Of a DNA stretch of 64,000 nt, positions 1 through 10,978 are shown piece after piece; position 1 is the stretch's first letter; every line of letters begins with the position of its first letter. Below the pieces are notes generated by a model, which made no database searches, had not been told where the DNA came from, and worked only from the letters and a program-made list of their open reading frames with translations. Position numbers and translations under genes: made by a program. Location of the stretch: assembly GCF_014844035.1 (NCBI RefSeq), contig NZ_CP062159.1, forward strand, positions 2,976,001 to 3,040,000. The letters are read 5' to 3'. Source of the DNA: Flavobacterium sp. MDT1-60. GTDB taxonomy: Bacteria > Bacteroidota > Bacteroidia > Flavobacteriales > Flavobacteriaceae.

Positions 1-3000
1 ATGGATATACAGGAGCTTACAATGTTATTAATGCTGTAACAAATGATCAGCTTAATGGTGTGCCTGTTCAGGCACTTCAAATTGATATTCATTTAATAAA
101 CACAATAGTGCCTGCAACTTCAACAAATGGAATTGTGCCAGTATTAGATTTGTCTACCGGAAATGTTGACATTCCAGCTGGAACTTCGGGAGGAACTTAC
201 ACAATTCAATATGAAATTTGCGAAAAATTAAATCCAGTCAATTGTAGCCAGGCAATAATTGTCGTTATTGTGAACGCGCCTCAAATTAAAGCTGAAGATG
301 ATTTAATTTCTAACGTTGGGGGTTTTCCCGGTGCACCAGAAGTAGTGAATGCTTTAACTAGCAATGATAAATATAACGGAGCATTTTTAAGTGATATTAA
401 TTTAGTAATAAGTACTATTGTATCTCCTGCAACATCAATTAATGGAGGTGTAGTTCCTTTCTTCTTGCCTGCAACCGGGCTAGTTACTATTCCGCAAAGA
501 ACGCCCGCGGGAACTTATCAAATTAAATATGCAATCTGTGACAGGTTAAATCCTTTAAATTGTGATGAAGCAACTATCACTGTTCTTGTAGTAGTGCCGC
601 CAATTGTTGCAAATGATGATTTTGTAGATAATATTAACGGAAATACAGGGGCAAATAATGTATTAAACGCTTATGATAATGATACTTTAGATGGCAATCC
701 TATCACAATTTTGAATTCAGGAGGTACATTAGTTTCCGGACCAGCTACTATCAACGGTGCTCCCGTTCCTTTATTTAATGCTGTGACAGGAAATGTAGAT
801 GTTCCGGCAGGTACGCATGCGGGAGAATACTTTATTGTTTATAAAATTTGCGGCAAATTAAATCCATTTAATTGTGATGAAGCTGTGATTAAAATTAGAG
901 TGGTTCCCGCACCAATAGACGCAGTTAATGATAACGCTTCTGGAATCAATGGATTTGTTGGGACAACAAATGCTATTAATGTTTTAGATAATGATACTTT
1001 AAACGGAGTTTTAGTTATTCCGGCAGCTGTACTTATTAGCAATGTTATTCCGGCAACAGCAATAAACGGAGGAGCAGTACCAGTATTAGACGCTGTAACG
1101 GGTATTGTTAATGTTCCGGCAGGAACAACTCCGGGAGCCTATACAATTACATACATGCTTCGGGAAGTATCAACCTTGAGCAATAATGATACAGCTACTG
1201 TTACAATTGTAGTTGCTCCGCTTGTTATAGAAGCCAACGATGATATTTTGGCAAATAGTAACGGGTATATCGCAACAAATAATGCGATCGATGTTTTAGC
1301 AAATGACACACTTAACGGGGTATCAGCCAGTTTAAGCAATATTACTATCAGGGTTGATGGTGTTGCAACGCCAATTAATAACGGACCAGTTCCAATATTC
1401 GATCCTTTAACTGGAAAAGTGCATATTCTGGCTGGCACTCCGGCAGGTAATTATGAGATTAAATATCATATCTGCGAAAATCTAAATCCAGTCAATTGTA
1501 ATGATGCAACTGTCTATATTAAAATTATTGGAGCACCAATTCTTGCTGTTGATGACACAGCAACCAATGTTAATGGGTATATAGGTGCAGGCAATGTTAT
1601 AAATGCAATTACAAATGACTTGCTAAACGGAGCGACAGTTCAATTAACGCAAATAAATATCAATTCAATAAATACTGCAACTCCGACAGATTATGTTGCA
1701 GGAAATCCTGTTCCGGTTCTGAATACCGAAACAGGAAGTGTAGATGTATCTGCAGAAACTTCAGCAGGAACGTATACAATTCACTATAATATTTGCGAAA
1801 AACTGAATCCAACAAATTGTAGCGAAGCAAATATTATTGTTGTCGTAAATGCAGCTAAAATAATTGCTAATAATGATATTGATATCACTGTCAACGGTTA
1901 TATTGGAAATCCAAATGCATTAAATGTTTTAGAGAATGACTTTTTTAATGATTCTTCAATTGAAGCTAAAAAAGCAAAAGTAGTTGCTATAAATAGTAGC
2001 CAAATCACCATTGCAATTTTAGATCCGGCAGATCCTATTAACGGAAATCCAAATATTCCTGTTTTAGATCCTGCAACCGGAATCATAAATGTTCCTCCGC
2101 AAACTCCGGCTGGATTATATACTATTCAATACAGGATTGCAGAGAATTTAAATCCATCAAATTTTGATGACGCTACAGTATTTGTTACAGTTACAGCAAC
2201 GGCAATTGAAGCCAATAATGATACTGTGTTAAACATAAATGGTTTTAACGGTCAGGCCAATGTTGTAAATGCCATTACCAATGATAATTTAAATGGATTG
2301 GCAACGCTATTATCTGAGATTACTATTGGAGTTGTGACACCAGCTACACCAATTAATGCTGGCCCAATACCAATATTAGATCTTGTTTCAGGACAGGTAA
2401 GTGTTCCGGCAGGCACGCCAAGCGGAACGTATACGATTCGTTATTCTATTTGCGAAAATTTAAATCCAATAAATTGCAGTCAGGCAGAAATTATTGTAAC
2501 GGTTATTTCAGGGCCAATTATAGCCAATGACGATGCCGCAACCGGAATCAATGGTTTAGACGGAGCTGTCAATGTGGTAAATGTTTTAACAAATGATTTA
2601 TTAGAGAATGTGGCACCAACTTTATCTCAGGTTAAAATAACGGTTTTGTCTCCTGCGAATCCTGTTTCCGGAGCAGTAGTTCCGGTACTGAATGCAACAA
2701 CAGGTTTGGTAAGTGTTCCGGTCGGTACATCATCCGGAATATATACTATTGTTTATGGAATTTGTGAGAATCTGAATGCTGTAAATTGTGATCAGGCGGT
2801 CATTAAAATCTCGGTTTCGCAACCTGGAATTGCATTGGTTAAACAAGGTGTTTTCTCTGATACTAATGGCGATGGTTACGCGCAACCCGGAGAATTGATT
2901 CGCTATTCTTTCCGTATTACAAATACAGGAACCATAGATTTGACTAATGTTACGGTTACAGATCCAAAAGTAACTATTGCCGGAACTCCAATCGCAACGT

Positions 3001-4253
3001 TGGCAGCAGGACAGTTTAATACAACCAATTACACAGGAACTTATATAGTAACACAAGCTGATATCAATGCAGGATTTGTTGTTAATCAGGCTTTGGTTAG
3101 AGCTCAACCTACTGTTGGAACTGCTATTCAGGATTTATCAGACAGTAATGATCCGACACTTATAGGGAATGATGATCCAACGGTAACGCCAGTTATTCAG
3201 CTTAAAGATTTAACGTTAATTAAAGGAGGACAATTAACTGGAAACGGAGACGCTGGTTCTCTAATAAATTACAGCTTCACCGTGAGAAATTCAGGAAACG
3301 TACCTCTTTCGAATGTTACTATAACAGATCCGATGTTGACTACAAGTTCAATACTGGTAACGCCAAGCACGTTAGCACCTGGCGCAACAGGAACTGCGAC
3401 GGCTTCTTATACAGTAAAAGCAAGCGATGTTGCGAATGGAGAAGTAATAAATACCGCCCTTGCGATTGGTGATGATCTACAGGGAAAACCTGTTACAGCT
3501 GTTTCTGATAGTACCGACCCGACACTAGCCGGTGATGATGATCCGACAGTTATTGATTTGACGGTACGACCTTCAATAGCCCTGGTTAAGACAGCACTAT
3601 TTAATGATGAAAACAAAAATGGTTATGCAGAAACAGGAGAGACAGTAACCTACCGCTTTGCAGTTACCAATTCCGGAAATGTTGACTTAGTAAACATTGT
3701 TGTAAAAGATCCTAAACCCGGAATTACCATTTCCGAAGTTCCGATCAGCTTGAAACAGGAAGAAAGCAATACCAATGCTTTTGTTGGCAACTATGTGCTA
3801 ACTGCAGCTGATATTGATGCCGGCCTTGTAGAAAATCAGGCTGAGGTTACTGCCTTGAGCGCTAACGGGCTAACAGTAAAAGATCTTTCTGATGATAATT
3901 CTATTTCAGAAGATAACCCTACAATTCTTCCTTTAAACGCTTGTAAAGTTACAATTCACAATGCCTTTTCTCCAGATGGTGATGGTAAAAACGAGATCTT
4001 TAAAATAGATGGCATCGAATGTTATGCTAACGCGTATGTACAAATTTATGACCGTTGGGGAGTTCTGGTTTATGATGCTTATAACTATGATAACAATGCA
4101 GTAGCGTTTAGAGGTATTTCTGAAGGAAGGGCCACCATCAATAAGCAAAAAGGATTGCCGGACGGAACTTATTTCTATGTCATTACTTACACCACATATA
4201 TGAATGAACCAGTAAGTAAAACGGGATATTTATATCTTTCCGGGAAGAATTAA
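1..4253 (+). CDS. Giant secreted adhesin, 3' part, type IX secretion (gliding-type) C-terminal domain
   Basis: The frame is open from the first complete codon at base 3, so the N-terminus and signal peptide lie outside the window; the GTG at 60 is only an internal codon. About nine tandem units of roughly 115-120 residues follow, each with a motif like NGxxGxxNVxNxLxNDxLNG and an ending such as TYTIxYxICExLNPxNC, resembling Ig-like surface repeats. Next come three DUF11-like units (residue motifs such as ITNTGTIDLTNVTVTDP) and a final domain with NAFSPDGDGKNEIF and YDRWGVLVY, the hallmark of the gliding motility-associated (type B) sorting domain. Such proteins are exported by the type IX system and held at or released from the cell surface. 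A role in adhesion or gliding is inferred; the ligand is unknown. The following 249 bases hold no gene. Confidence 0.9.
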   Translation, partial: GYTGAYNVINAVTNDQLNGVPVQALQIDIHLINTIVPATSTNGIVPVLDLSTGNVDIPAGTSGGTYTIQYEICEKLNPVNCSQAIIVVIVNAPQIKAEDDLISNVGGFPGAPEVVNALTSNDKYNGAFLSDINLVISTIVSPATSINGGVVPFFLPATGLVTIPQRTPAGTYQIKYAICDRLNPLNCDEATITVLVVVPPIVANDDFVDNINGNTGANNVLNAYDNDTLDGNPITILNSGGTLVSGPATINGAPVPLFNAVTGNVDVPAGTHAGEYFIVYKICGKLNPFNCDEAVIKIRVVPAPIDAVNDNASGINGFVGTTNAINVLDNDTLNGVLVIPAAVLISNVIPATAINGGAVPVLDAVTGIVNVPAGTTPGAYTITYMLREVSTLSNNDTATVTIVVAPLVIEANDDILANSNGYIATNNAIDVLANDTLNGVSASLSNITIRVDGVATPINNGPVPIFDPLTGKVHILAGTPAGNYEIKYHICENLNPVNCNDATVYIKIIGAPILAVDDTATNVNGYIGAGNVINAITNDLLNGATVQLTQININSINTATPTDYVAGNPVPVLNTETGSVDVSAETSAGTYTIHYNICEKLNPTNCSEANIIVVVNAAKIIANNDIDITVNGYIGNPNALNVLENDFFNDSSIEAKKAKVVAINSSQITIAILDPADPINGNPNIPVLDPATGIINVPPQTPAGLYTIQYRIAENLNPSNFDDATVFVTVTATAIEANNDTVLNINGFNGQANVVNAITNDNLNGLATLLSEITIGVVTPATPINAGPIPILDLVSGQVSVPAGTPSGTYTIRYSICENLNPINCSQAEIIVTVISGPIIANDDAATGINGLDGAVNVVNVLTNDLLENVAPTLSQVKITVLSPANPVSGAVVPVLNATTGLVSVPVGTSSGIYTIVYGICENLNAVNCDQAVIKISVSQPGIALVKQGVFSDTNGDGYAQPGELIRYSFRITNTGTIDLTNVTVTDPKVTIAGTPIATLAAGQFNTTNYTGTYIVTQADINAGFVVNQALVRAQPTVGTAIQDLSDSNDPTLIGNDDPTVTPVIQLKDLTLIKGGQLTGNGDAGSLINYSFTVRNSGNVPLSNVTITDPMLTTSSILVTPSTLAPGATGTATASYTVKASDVANGEVINTALAIGDDLQGKPVTAVSDSTDPTLAGDDDPTVIDLTVRPSIALVKTALFNDENKNGYAETGETVTYRFAVTNSGNVDLVNIVVKDPKPGITISEVPISLKQEESNTNAFVGNYVLTAADIDAGLVENQAEVTALSANGLTVKDLSDDNSISEDNPTILPLNACKVTIHNAFSPDGDGKNEIFKIDGIECYANAYVQIYDRWGVLVYDAYNYDNNAVAFRGISEGRATINKQKGLPDGTYFYVITYTTYMNEPVSKTGYLYLSGKN

Positions 4254-4502
4254 TTAGAATATTAATTTTAATAATTTTCTACGTGCTTAAAAATGCCCGG
4301 AATAAAATTTTCCATATTGATAATTTTCATGAAAATAAATTTACTGTTTATCAAAAAGTAGGAATTATAGAAAAAATCAGAAATCTTATAAAATTTTAAG
4401 CGTTTTACCGACTCGGTATTTTATAAAAGATTCTGAAGATCGTATAAAAGATAATACACGCTGTAAGTTTAATTTTAAGCTTAATTTTTAAATGGAGAAA
4501 TC

Positions 4503-5282
4503 ATGAGATCAATATGGACAGGTTCAATCAGTTTTGGTTTAATAAATATTCCGGTAAAATTATTTTCAGCCGTACAGGAAAGTAACCTCGATTTGGATAT
4601 GCTGGATTCAAAAGATCATTCAAACATTACTTTTAAAAGATTTAATGAAAGTACAGGCAAAGAAGTAACATATGGAAATATCATTAAAGGCTACAAAATT
4701 GAAGACAAATATGTAATTCTGGAAGATGAAGATTTTCAGGCTGCCGATGCGGTAAAAACCAAAACAATAGATATTCAAAGTTTTGTGGCTGAAAAAGATA
4801 TTGACAGTATATATTATGAGCAGCCTTATTTTTTGGAACCTGACAAAGGCGCAATGAAAGCCTATGCATTGCTTCGTGATGCACTTGCAGAATCTGGAAA
4901 GGTAGGGGTAACCAGTTTTGTTCTCCGAAATAAAGAAAGTCTGGCTATTTTAAAACCCTATAAAAATGTTATTGTTTTAAACCGAATCCGATTCGAACAG
5001 GAAATTAGAGATCCATCCGAATTAAAACTTCCTCCAGTTGCTAAAACCAGCGCGAAAGAAATTAATATGGCTGAAAAATTAATTGATCAGCTTACCGAAA
5101 GATTTGACATCAGTAGTTTTAAAGATGAATATACAGCTAAACTTTTGGATATTATTAAAAAGAAAGCCAAAGGAAAAGTAACCAAAAAACCGGCAGAACT
5201 TAAAGTGGTTCACAAACAATCTGATGATCTTATGGAAATGCTGAAAGCAAGTTTAGAAACTAAAAAGAAAAAGTCTTCTTAA
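4503..5282 (+). CDS. ku: Ku protein for non-homologous end joining
   Basis: A 259-residue protein starting [20 protein letters not shown], which is the typical opening of bacterial Ku. Bacterial Ku forms a homodimeric ring that binds DNA double-strand ends and recruits LigD. The Ku core covers about residues 1-200 and includes the strand KTIDIQSFV and the segment [20 protein letters not shown]. The C-terminus is lysine rich (ending ETKKKKSS), as in other bacterial Ku proteins where the tail binds DNA or LigD. The length is normal for the family. The gene converges on ligD and the two stop codons overlap within TTAA at 5279-5282. Function is assigned with high confidence from motifs and partner. 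Confidence 0.96.
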   Translation: MRSIWTGSISFGLINIPVKLFSAVQESNLDLDMLDSKDHSNITFKRFNESTGKEVTYGNIIKGYKIEDKYVILEDEDFQAADAVKTKTIDIQSFVAEKDIDSIYYEQPYFLEPDKGAMKAYALLRDALAESGKVGVTSFVLRNKESLAILKPYKNVIVLNRIRFEQEIRDPSELKLPPVAKTSAKEINMAEKLIDQLTERFDISSFKDEYTAKLLDIIKKKAKGKVTKKPAELKVVHKQSDDLMEMLKASLETKKKKSS

Positions 5283-7828
5283 CCTCTGTCGCGATCTTCA
5301 ATTTTTTTAATGATCTTTTTAACGTTAGCCCCTTTTTGTAAAACGGGTGTCCATAGATCTCCCTTTTTTTCAAAACGGTTTAATACATTATTTATGGTAA
5401 ATTGCGATGGATGTAATTTGTTATTTACTTCGCTCCATTCTAAAGGAGTTGAAACTGTCGCACCCGGTTTAGGACGAACAGAGTACGGCGCCGCTAAAGT
5501 TTGAGCACGTCTGTTTTGTAAATAATCAATATAAATTTTACGATCTCTTTTTTTAATGCTGCGTTCTAAAGTTGTTGTATCCGGTAAACGCGATTGCACT
5601 TCTTTGGCTATTAATTCAGCTAAAATCTTTGTTGAATCGTAATCGTATTGTGCTCCTAACGGAATATAAACATGGAGTCCGGTAGATCCTGAAGTTTTGC
5701 ATAAACATTCGGTTTCCAATTCATCCATGACTTCTTTTACGGTCAAAGCTGTTTTTACGACTTCGGTAAAATCTTGATTGTCAGGATCAATATCAATAAC
5801 GAGCCAATCCGGATTATCAAGATGCTGAATAGTAGAATTCCACGGATTGATTTCAATACAGCCTAAATTGGCCATATAAAGTAAGGTTTCTTTATTGTTG
5901 CAAATAAGATAGTTTATGTCTGCATCATTCGATTCAGAGAATATCTTTTTTGTTTTTAACCAGGACGGACTTTTTTCTATATCAACTTCTTTTTGATAAA
6001 AACTGGTGCCATCAATTCCGTTAGGAAAACGATTCATTGATTGTGGTCTGTTTTTTAAATATGGAAGCATCAAATCAGCAACTTCATTATAATATTGAAC
6101 AACATCTCCCTTGGTAATTTTATCATCAGGAAAATAAATTTTATTCTGATTGGTTAGATGAAGTACTGTTTTGCCCACTTTTAAATCATAATCATCCTCT
6201 GTTTTATTTTTTTTAATATCCTCCATTTTTTCTTCTTCTTTTAATTCAGTTGGATTTTTAACATTCGTTGGTAAAAAAACTTCATTCGGCTTTTTATCTA
6301 TTCTCAGACCGAGATAGACAGGATGTCTGAGGCGTTTATCATCTGTCCATTCAGAAAATTTTATCTGACAAACTAATTTTGGTTTTACCCATTGAATGGT
6401 ATCTCTAAGGCCCGTTTTTTCGCTCAAAGGCGAATCGGTAATAAAAAAGGGTTGTAGTTTAGTGTACAATTCCTCAAGTATTTGTTCCGTAAAACCGGTT
6501 CCGCATTTTCCAATATATTGAAGTCTTTTTCCATAATATTGCGCCATCAAAATGGCACCAAAATGCTTTCTCGAATTTTTTGGTTCTGTAATTCCTATGA
6601 TAATCGCTTCTTCCTGATTGGCGGTTTTAATTTTAAGCCAGTCATGACTGCGTTTGTCTGATAGATAAATGCTATCTGCTTTTTTAGCAACAATACCTTC
6701 GTCTGTATTTTTTGTAGCGAGTTCAAATTGTTTTATACCGTCGCCAATAGTATGGTCGGCATAAAAAATATTTGAAAAATTATATTTATTAAATAAAATT
6801 TTCAATAGTTCTTTTCGGTCAAGAGTAGACAAATTGGTGACAAGATTTCCGTCTAAACTAAGTAAATCAAATACATAATATTTTAGGTTTCCAAAACCTG
6901 TTTTAAGGTAATTTTGAAGCAATTGAAAACTTGCTTTGCTTTTTTCATCTTCAACGACAACTTCTCCATCTAACACAACCGCATGATCAATTTTTTTTAA
7001 TTCTTCTGCAATGGGTTTAAAATTAGTATTGAAAGAGATTTCATTTCTACTATATAATTCAACATCATCATTTGGGTTGATAACTGCAATAGTTCTGTAA
7101 CCATCATACTTATTTTCAAATATCCAATCTTCATCATCAAATGCCTTATCAGTAATTGTGGCTAACATCGGTTTAATGAATTCAGCAGCTTTACCAGACT
7201 TTTTAGCTGTTTTTTCGGTTTGTTTTTCCTCTTCTTTAGAATCAGGAATTATTTCAGTAGCTTTTTCTCCCAATTGATCTAACGTTCTTTTAGAAATAAC
7301 CGATTTATCTTTTCGTAATATGTCATTATCGTTGACATATTTATCATTTTTCTTGATTAATAACCAGGCATTTTCCTGTTTTCCATTTAATTTTACCAAT
7401 GAAAATTCACCTTTAAGTTTTTCGCCATTAAGAACAAAGCTCAACCGGCCTTTTTTTAAATTTGCCAATAACGTTTTTTCAGGTGATGTTGTTTTTTCTG
7501 ATGGAGTATAAGTTCCGTTATCCCAGACAATAACATTTCCGGCACCATAATTTCCAGCCGGAATAGTACCTTCAAAATCCTTATAACTGTACGGATGATC
7601 TTCAACCATCATAGCGAGACGCTTAACATCAGGATCCATTGAAGGTCCTTTTGGAACTGCCCAACTTTTAAGAACACCATCCATTTCCAGCCTAAAATCA
7701 TAATGCAAATGCGAAGCTGCATGCTTTTGCACCACAAAAATTAATTTGTTTAGTGATTTTTCAACTTTACCTTTGGGTTCCTGTGTTTGTTTAAAATCTC
7801 TTTTTTTATTGTATTTGGAAAGTGACAT
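5279..7828 (-). CDS. ligD: ATP-dependent DNA ligase LigD (phosphoesterase-ligase-polymerase)
   Basis: An 849-residue multidomain end-joining ligase. Residues about 1-170 are the 3'-phosphoesterase domain ([32 protein letters not shown]). Residues about 218-530 are the ATP-dependent ligase, with the lysine nucleophile at about K240 in ENKYDGYR. After a charged linker, residues about 560-849 form the primase-type polymerase domain with the metal-binding motif VIDIDPD and [13 protein letters not shown]. The order PE-LIG-POL differs from the mycobacterial POL-PE-LIG but is usual in Bacteroidota. It would process and seal double-strand ends brought together by Ku. It is transcribed toward ku with overlapping stops. 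All three domains look complete. Confidence 0.96.
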   Translation of the reverse strand: MSLSKYNKKRDFKQTQEPKGKVEKSLNKLIFVVQKHAASHLHYDFRLEMDGVLKSWAVPKGPSMDPDVKRLAMMVEDHPYSYKDFEGTIPAGNYGAGNVIVWDNGTYTPSEKTTSPEKTLLANLKKGRLSFVLNGEKLKGEFSLVKLNGKQENAWLLIKKNDKYVNDNDILRKDKSVISKRTLDQLGEKATEIIPDSKEEEKQTEKTAKKSGKAAEFIKPMLATITDKAFDDEDWIFENKYDGYRTIAVINPNDDVELYSRNEISFNTNFKPIAEELKKIDHAVVLDGEVVVEDEKSKASFQLLQNYLKTGFGNLKYYVFDLLSLDGNLVTNLSTLDRKELLKILFNKYNFSNIFYADHTIGDGIKQFELATKNTDEGIVAKKADSIYLSDKRSHDWLKIKTANQEEAIIIGITEPKNSRKHFGAILMAQYYGKRLQYIGKCGTGFTEQILEELYTKLQPFFITDSPLSEKTGLRDTIQWVKPKLVCQIKFSEWTDDKRLRHPVYLGLRIDKKPNEVFLPTNVKNPTELKEEEKMEDIKKNKTEDDYDLKVGKTVLHLTNQNKIYFPDDKITKGDVVQYYNEVADLMLPYLKNRPQSMNRFPNGIDGTSFYQKEVDIEKSPSWLKTKKIFSESNDADINYLICNNKETLLYMANLGCIEINPWNSTIQHLDNPDWLVIDIDPDNQDFTEVVKTALTVKEVMDELETECLCKTSGSTGLHVYIPLGAQYDYDSTKILAELIAKEVQSRLPDTTTLERSIKKRDRKIYIDYLQNRRAQTLAAPYSVRPKPGATVSTPLEWSEVNNKLHPSQFTINNVLNRFEKKGDLWTPVLQKGANVKKIIKKIEDRDRG

Positions 7829-8020
7829 AGGTTAGAATTGATGAGTTAGATAAATGAGTGAACTGTCTCAAACTATAGAAATAATAGCTTAAAATTTTAA
7901 ATGATTATTATACTGGTTAATATAACAAATATAGAATTGAAAAGGAAGAATTTTTTTATAAGATTCTGTCTGACGATTTCATAATTATCAGATTTTATTG
8001 CAAATAATCAGCCTGCTATT

Positions 8021-8115
8021 GCCAACGGTTTGAGTCACCAGAGATAATTATTGTCACGATTTGTTATGCTACAGTCTAATTTGTTTTTAACATAGCCAAC
8101 GGTTTCAACCGTTGG
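8021..8115. repeat. REP-like palindrome and half copy in the ligD / sugar dehydrogenase intergenic region
   Basis: The 460-base gap 7829-8290 between two divergent genes has no credible reading frame. It holds a 20-bp palindrome at 8096-8115 (CCAACGGTTTCAACCGTTGG) and a half copy, GCCAACGGTT, at 8021-8030. Such short GC-richer palindromes in AT-rich spacers look like repetitive extragenic palindromes. A role as transcription stop or mobile-element remnant is inference. Confidence 0.5.
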
Positions 8116-8290
8116 GAAACGAAATGTAGTATCACAAAGTACCTTCTTATTAAAATTATTTGCACTGACTTACAATAAATTGTATAAGTTCTACGATTAA
8201 TTATGTAAGATTTTCTATATTTTATTTTAGAACTTCGTCTCTAATTTTATTACCAAATAATTTATATTAACCTTTAACCTACTAAATACA

Positions 8291-9520
8291 ATGCGACACT
8301 TTAATTATATTGCTGTTTTTTCGAGCGCTTTGCTAATTGCATGTAGCTGCTCTAACGATAATCCTGCTACAAATCCGGATCCCGGAACACCGACAAATCC
8401 GGTAGAAAATAATCCGGCTAATACAACTTATAGTCCGGCTTTTTCAGGGCAAACGCGAATTGGTGGTTTACAAACGAATACTAGTTATGAAGGAAAAGTT
8501 ATTACTTCAGCACTAACTGCTCCCTGGGGTGTAAAAAGTCTTCCTGACGGCAGATTACTGATTACTCAAAAAGCAGGAACGATGCGTATTGTTAAAGTTA
8601 CCGGAGAGGTAAGTGCTCCAATTACAGGTATTCCAACGGTGAATCCGGCAGGGCAGGGCGGATTATTAGGTTTATGTCTTGATCCTGAATTTTCTTCAAA
8701 CCGAATGATTTACTGGGTTTTTTCTGAAGCATCAACAGGAGGAAATCAAACTTCAGTTGCCAAAGGAAAATTATCAGCAGATGAAAAAACAATAGAAGGA
8801 GCGGTGGTAATTTATCGCGCTAATCCTGCAAATCCGAGTGATTTGCATTATGGTGGACGTATACTTTTTGACCAAACCGGAAATTTGATTGTAAGTACCG
8901 GAGAACGCTCTGTATTACAAACAAGACCGTTGGCACAATCTGTTACAGCGGGATTGGGAAAAGTAATCAGAATTACAAAAAATGGACAAGCTGCAACAGG
9001 TAATCCAACTTTTACACAAGCCGGAGCTTTACCGGAATTATATAGTATTGGTCACAGAAATCCGCAAGGATTAGCACTTAATTCGGTAACTGGAGAAATC
9101 TGGTTGTCTGAGCACGGACCAAGAGGAGGAGATGAAATTAATCGCCTGAAAGCAGGTGCAAATTATGGATGGCCAACGATTACTTACGGAATCGAATACA
9201 GCGGAGAAAAAGTAGGAGCCGGAATTCAAAAACAAGATGGTCTGGAACAACCTGTTTATTATTGGGATCCGGTAGTATCGCCAAGCGGAATGACTTTCTA
9301 CACAGGAAATCGTGTTCCTGAATGGCAAAATAACCTTTTTATTGGTGCATTAAGTGGTATGCACATTGTTCGTCTGGCTATAGAAAACAATAAAGTTGTT
9401 GGCGAAGAAAGACTTCTTGCCGGAGAAGGTCAACGCTTTAGAGATATTACACAAGGAAATGATGGCGCGTTATATGCAGTTACAGATCAGGGTCGACTTT
9501 ATAAAATTGACAAGAAATAA
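8291..9520 (+). CDS. PQQ-dependent sugar dehydrogenase-like lipoprotein
   Basis: A 409-residue protein with a lipoprotein signal (hydrophobic stretch followed by LLIACSC), then a Pro/Asn/Thr-rich linker to about residue 50, and a beta-propeller of the glucose/sorbosone dehydrogenase family (PF07995 type). Family landmarks are LTAPWGVKSLPDGRLLITQ, GQGGLLGLCLDPEF, DLHYGGRILFD (with the conserved His), IGHRNPQGLA and ANYGWPTITYGIEY. Relatives are soluble aldose dehydrogenases that use PQQ in the periplasm. I see no PQQ synthesis genes here, and not all propellers of this family have proven PQQ binding. It stands alone, followed by a strong terminator at 9542-9569. Confidence 0.85.
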   Translation: MRHFNYIAVFSSALLIACSCSNDNPATNPDPGTPTNPVENNPANTTYSPAFSGQTRIGGLQTNTSYEGKVITSALTAPWGVKSLPDGRLLITQKAGTMRIVKVTGEVSAPITGIPTVNPAGQGGLLGLCLDPEFSSNRMIYWVFSEASTGGNQTSVAKGKLSADEKTIEGAVVIYRANPANPSDLHYGGRILFDQTGNLIVSTGERSVLQTRPLAQSVTAGLGKVIRITKNGQAATGNPTFTQAGALPELYSIGHRNPQGLALNSVTGEIWLSEHGPRGGDEINRLKAGANYGWPTITYGIEYSGEKVGAGIQKQDGLEQPVYYWDPVVSPSGMTFYTGNRVPEWQNNLFIGALSGMHIVRLAIENNKVVGEERLLAGEGQRFRDITQGNDGALYAVTDQGRLYKIDKK

Positions 9521-9541
9521 AAATATTAGAAATGTAAAATA

Positions 9542-9569
9542 AAAATGGCGTTATTATACGCCATTTTTT
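9542..9569 (+). terminator. Rho-independent terminator after the sugar dehydrogenase gene
   Basis: Ten-base stem AAAATGGCGT / ACGCCATTTT with a six-base loop, followed by a T run, 21 bases after the stop codon. Confidence 0.85.
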
Positions 9570-9617
9570 GTTTTGTAAATTAGTGTGAAAGAAGATTTTC
9601 CTTGTTGGATTTTTAGA

Positions 9618-10103
9618 TCACTTTGGGGCAAAATAAGTATTTGTTAGCAAAATGACCGTTAAGGAAATAGCATAGACTGCAGTCGCAGTAAGGGCAAAAA
9701 TAATATGGGCGACGAATAATTGTATGTAATAACCTCTCAAATTGAATGGAGGCTGATAATGTGAAATTTTAAAGAGAATTATCCAGCTGAAGACACCGAC
9801 AAAACCACTTGCAACGCCCAATAAAAGAGCGTCTAAAAAGGATAATTCTAATATATTACGCGCCCAAAAATAATGGTAAACAATTACTAAAAACACTCCA
9901 ATTCCGTAGTGTAGCAACCAACTCAATGTGTTTTTGGAAGCATTTGAGAGATTGATTCTAAAATTATGCATTAGATAAGTAAGTAATAAAGGCTCTTTGT
10001 ACATTTCTCTAAAACTTGCTGAGACAGCATAATTAAATAAGGTCATGGTCGATGTTGCGGCAATTGATACAATTATTATTTGAAAAATAATATAAAGATC
10101 CAT
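9618..10103 (-). CDS. Small four-helix membrane protein, unknown function (paralogue of 42670-43116)
   Basis: A 161-residue protein with about four hydrophobic segments: near residues 5-25, 62-85, 90-115 and 128-155. It is clearly paralogous to the 148-residue protein at 42670-43116: both share a start with QIIIxSIAxTSxMTLFxYAVS, then YKEPxLLTY, WLLHYxIGxFxVxxYHYxW and GYYIQLFxAHIIFA. I do not recognise a named family and assign no activity. It is the last gene of a leftward set that also encodes small acidic and soluble proteins. The second copy lies beside an SDR and an SRPBCC protein, so a role in a general stress or membrane-related response is plausible but inferred. Confidence 0.75.
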   Translation of the reverse strand: MDLYIIFQIIIVSIAATSTMTLFNYAVSASFREMYKEPLLLTYLMHNFRINLSNASKNTLSWLLHYGIGVFLVIVYHYFWARNILELSFLDALLLGVASGFVGVFSWIILFKISHYQPPFNLRGYYIQLFVAHIIFALTATAVYAISLTVILLTNTYFAPK

Positions 10104-10125
10104 AACAGATATTTTGAAATAATAA

Positions 10126-10181
10126 AATTGATGTGTTTCACTTTTACCATTGATTAGTGAAATAGAAAAAACACATCAATT
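10126..10181 (-). terminator. Long bulged hairpin between two leftward genes
   Basis: Outer arms AATTGATGTGTTT and AAAACACATCAATT enclose a second short stem (TTTCACT / AGTGAAA). It sits just after the stop codon of the gene at 10186 and 23 bases upstream of the next start, so it may terminate or attenuate transcription on the minus strand. Confidence 0.5.
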
Positions 10182-10185
10182 ATTA

Positions 10186-10485
10186 TTAAGTACTCGCAAT
10201 TGGATCATTATCTTTCTGGTTTTCTTTTTCTCCTTCTTTATTTTCATTGGTTTTAGAAAAAGAAGAGTCTGAATATTTCTTATAACATCCAATGGCTAGT
10301 AACGGAATAGCCCATTTTCCAAAGAATGAACTGGCTTTACCTTTTCCTGCCAGTTTTAAAGTTGCTGCCAGAAACAAAGAGCTGGCTCCCGCATACAGTA
10401 ACGAATTTGATGAAAGACCTGAAAATTTCTTTTCTAAGGTTTCTCCAAAATTTCCCATGCTTTCGGGATTAAAAATGTTTTCCAT
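10186..10485 (-). CDS. Small membrane-associated protein, unknown function
   Basis: The frame is open farther upstream, but the ATG at 10485 (MENIFNPESMGNFGETLEKK) is the sensible start: it lies 28 bases after the preceding gene, while the longer form would overlap that gene. This gives 99 residues. A Ser/Leu/Ala-rich segment at about 25-45 (LLYAGASSLFLAATLKLAG) and a second at about 50-67 are probably membrane helices, followed by a charged tail rich in Glu, Asn and Lys. I do not recognise the family. Its neighbours are small acidic proteins that look co-transcribed. Confidence 0.65.
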   Translation of the reverse strand: MENIFNPESMGNFGETLEKKFSGLSSNSLLYAGASSLFLAATLKLAGKGKASSFFGKWAIPLLAIGCYKKYSDSSFSKTNENKEGEKENQKDNDPIAST

Positions 10486-10513
10486 GATTTTAGATTTATT
10501 TGTTAGAGAGAGA

Positions 10514-10978
10514 TTAGTCAACTTTTGACGAATCTTTATTACGGATATTTTGTTCTTCTCTGTCCAGATCCGGATTATTAAGATGATCGCCTTCCAGATC
10601 ATTAAGATTATTGTCTACAAGATCATCATCATCTGCATCTTCGTTTTTGAAGAGATCATCTACATCAGTGTTTCCATTATCATAAGCATTAGGATCACCT
10701 TTGTCAAGATTATTTGGATCATCATAGATTTCTTTATCCAGGTCATCTTCTTTTAAAGCATCTAAAAATTCCTGGTCTAAGTTATCCTGATCATTTGTAA
10801 TAGAATCTTCTTCATTAACGATTTCCTCATTAGGATCATAATCAGTATCGGTTTTATTACTTTCATATTCATCAACGTAACTAGAATTTTCATCTGACTG
10901 AGGATCTGTAACTGCTGATTCGTTAAAATGAAAATCACGGTCAGCCTGACCGTAATTTTCTGGATTTTCTGTTCTCAT
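10514..10978 (-). CDS. Very acidic Asp/Asn-rich protein, unknown function
   Basis: Starting at the ATG at 10978 (MRTENPENYGQADRDFHFNE) the protein has 154 residues and is dominated by Asp, Asn and Glu in motifs such as DLDKEIYDDPNNLDKGD and NDLEGDHLNNPDLD. It has no signal peptide, no membrane segment and no Cys, so it is probably a disordered soluble protein. An upstream extension of the frame exists but would run through the basic gene before it, so the shorter start is chosen. A 102-residue acidic protein with similar composition lies at 40365-40673, beside a paralogue of the same membrane protein, which suggests a conserved gene set. No function can be assigned. Confidence 0.65.
   Translation of the reverse strand: MRTENPENYGQADRDFHFNESAVTDPQSDENSSYVDEYESNKTDTDYDPNEEIVNEEDSITNDQDNLDQEFLDALKEDDLDKEIYDDPNNLDKGDPNAYDNGNTDVDDLFKNEDADDDDLVDNNLNDLEGDHLNNPDLDREEQNIRNKDSSKVD

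Noticed and set aside
60..62. GTG at 60 as the true start of the adhesin
   Set aside because: The frame and the surface repeat continue upstream to the first codon of the window, so the gene begins outside it.
10550..10756. Ile-rich plus-strand frame that looks like a membrane protein
   Set aside because: It is the antisense of the GAT/GAC/AAT-rich acidic gene, where Asp and Asn codons read as Ile on the other strand.
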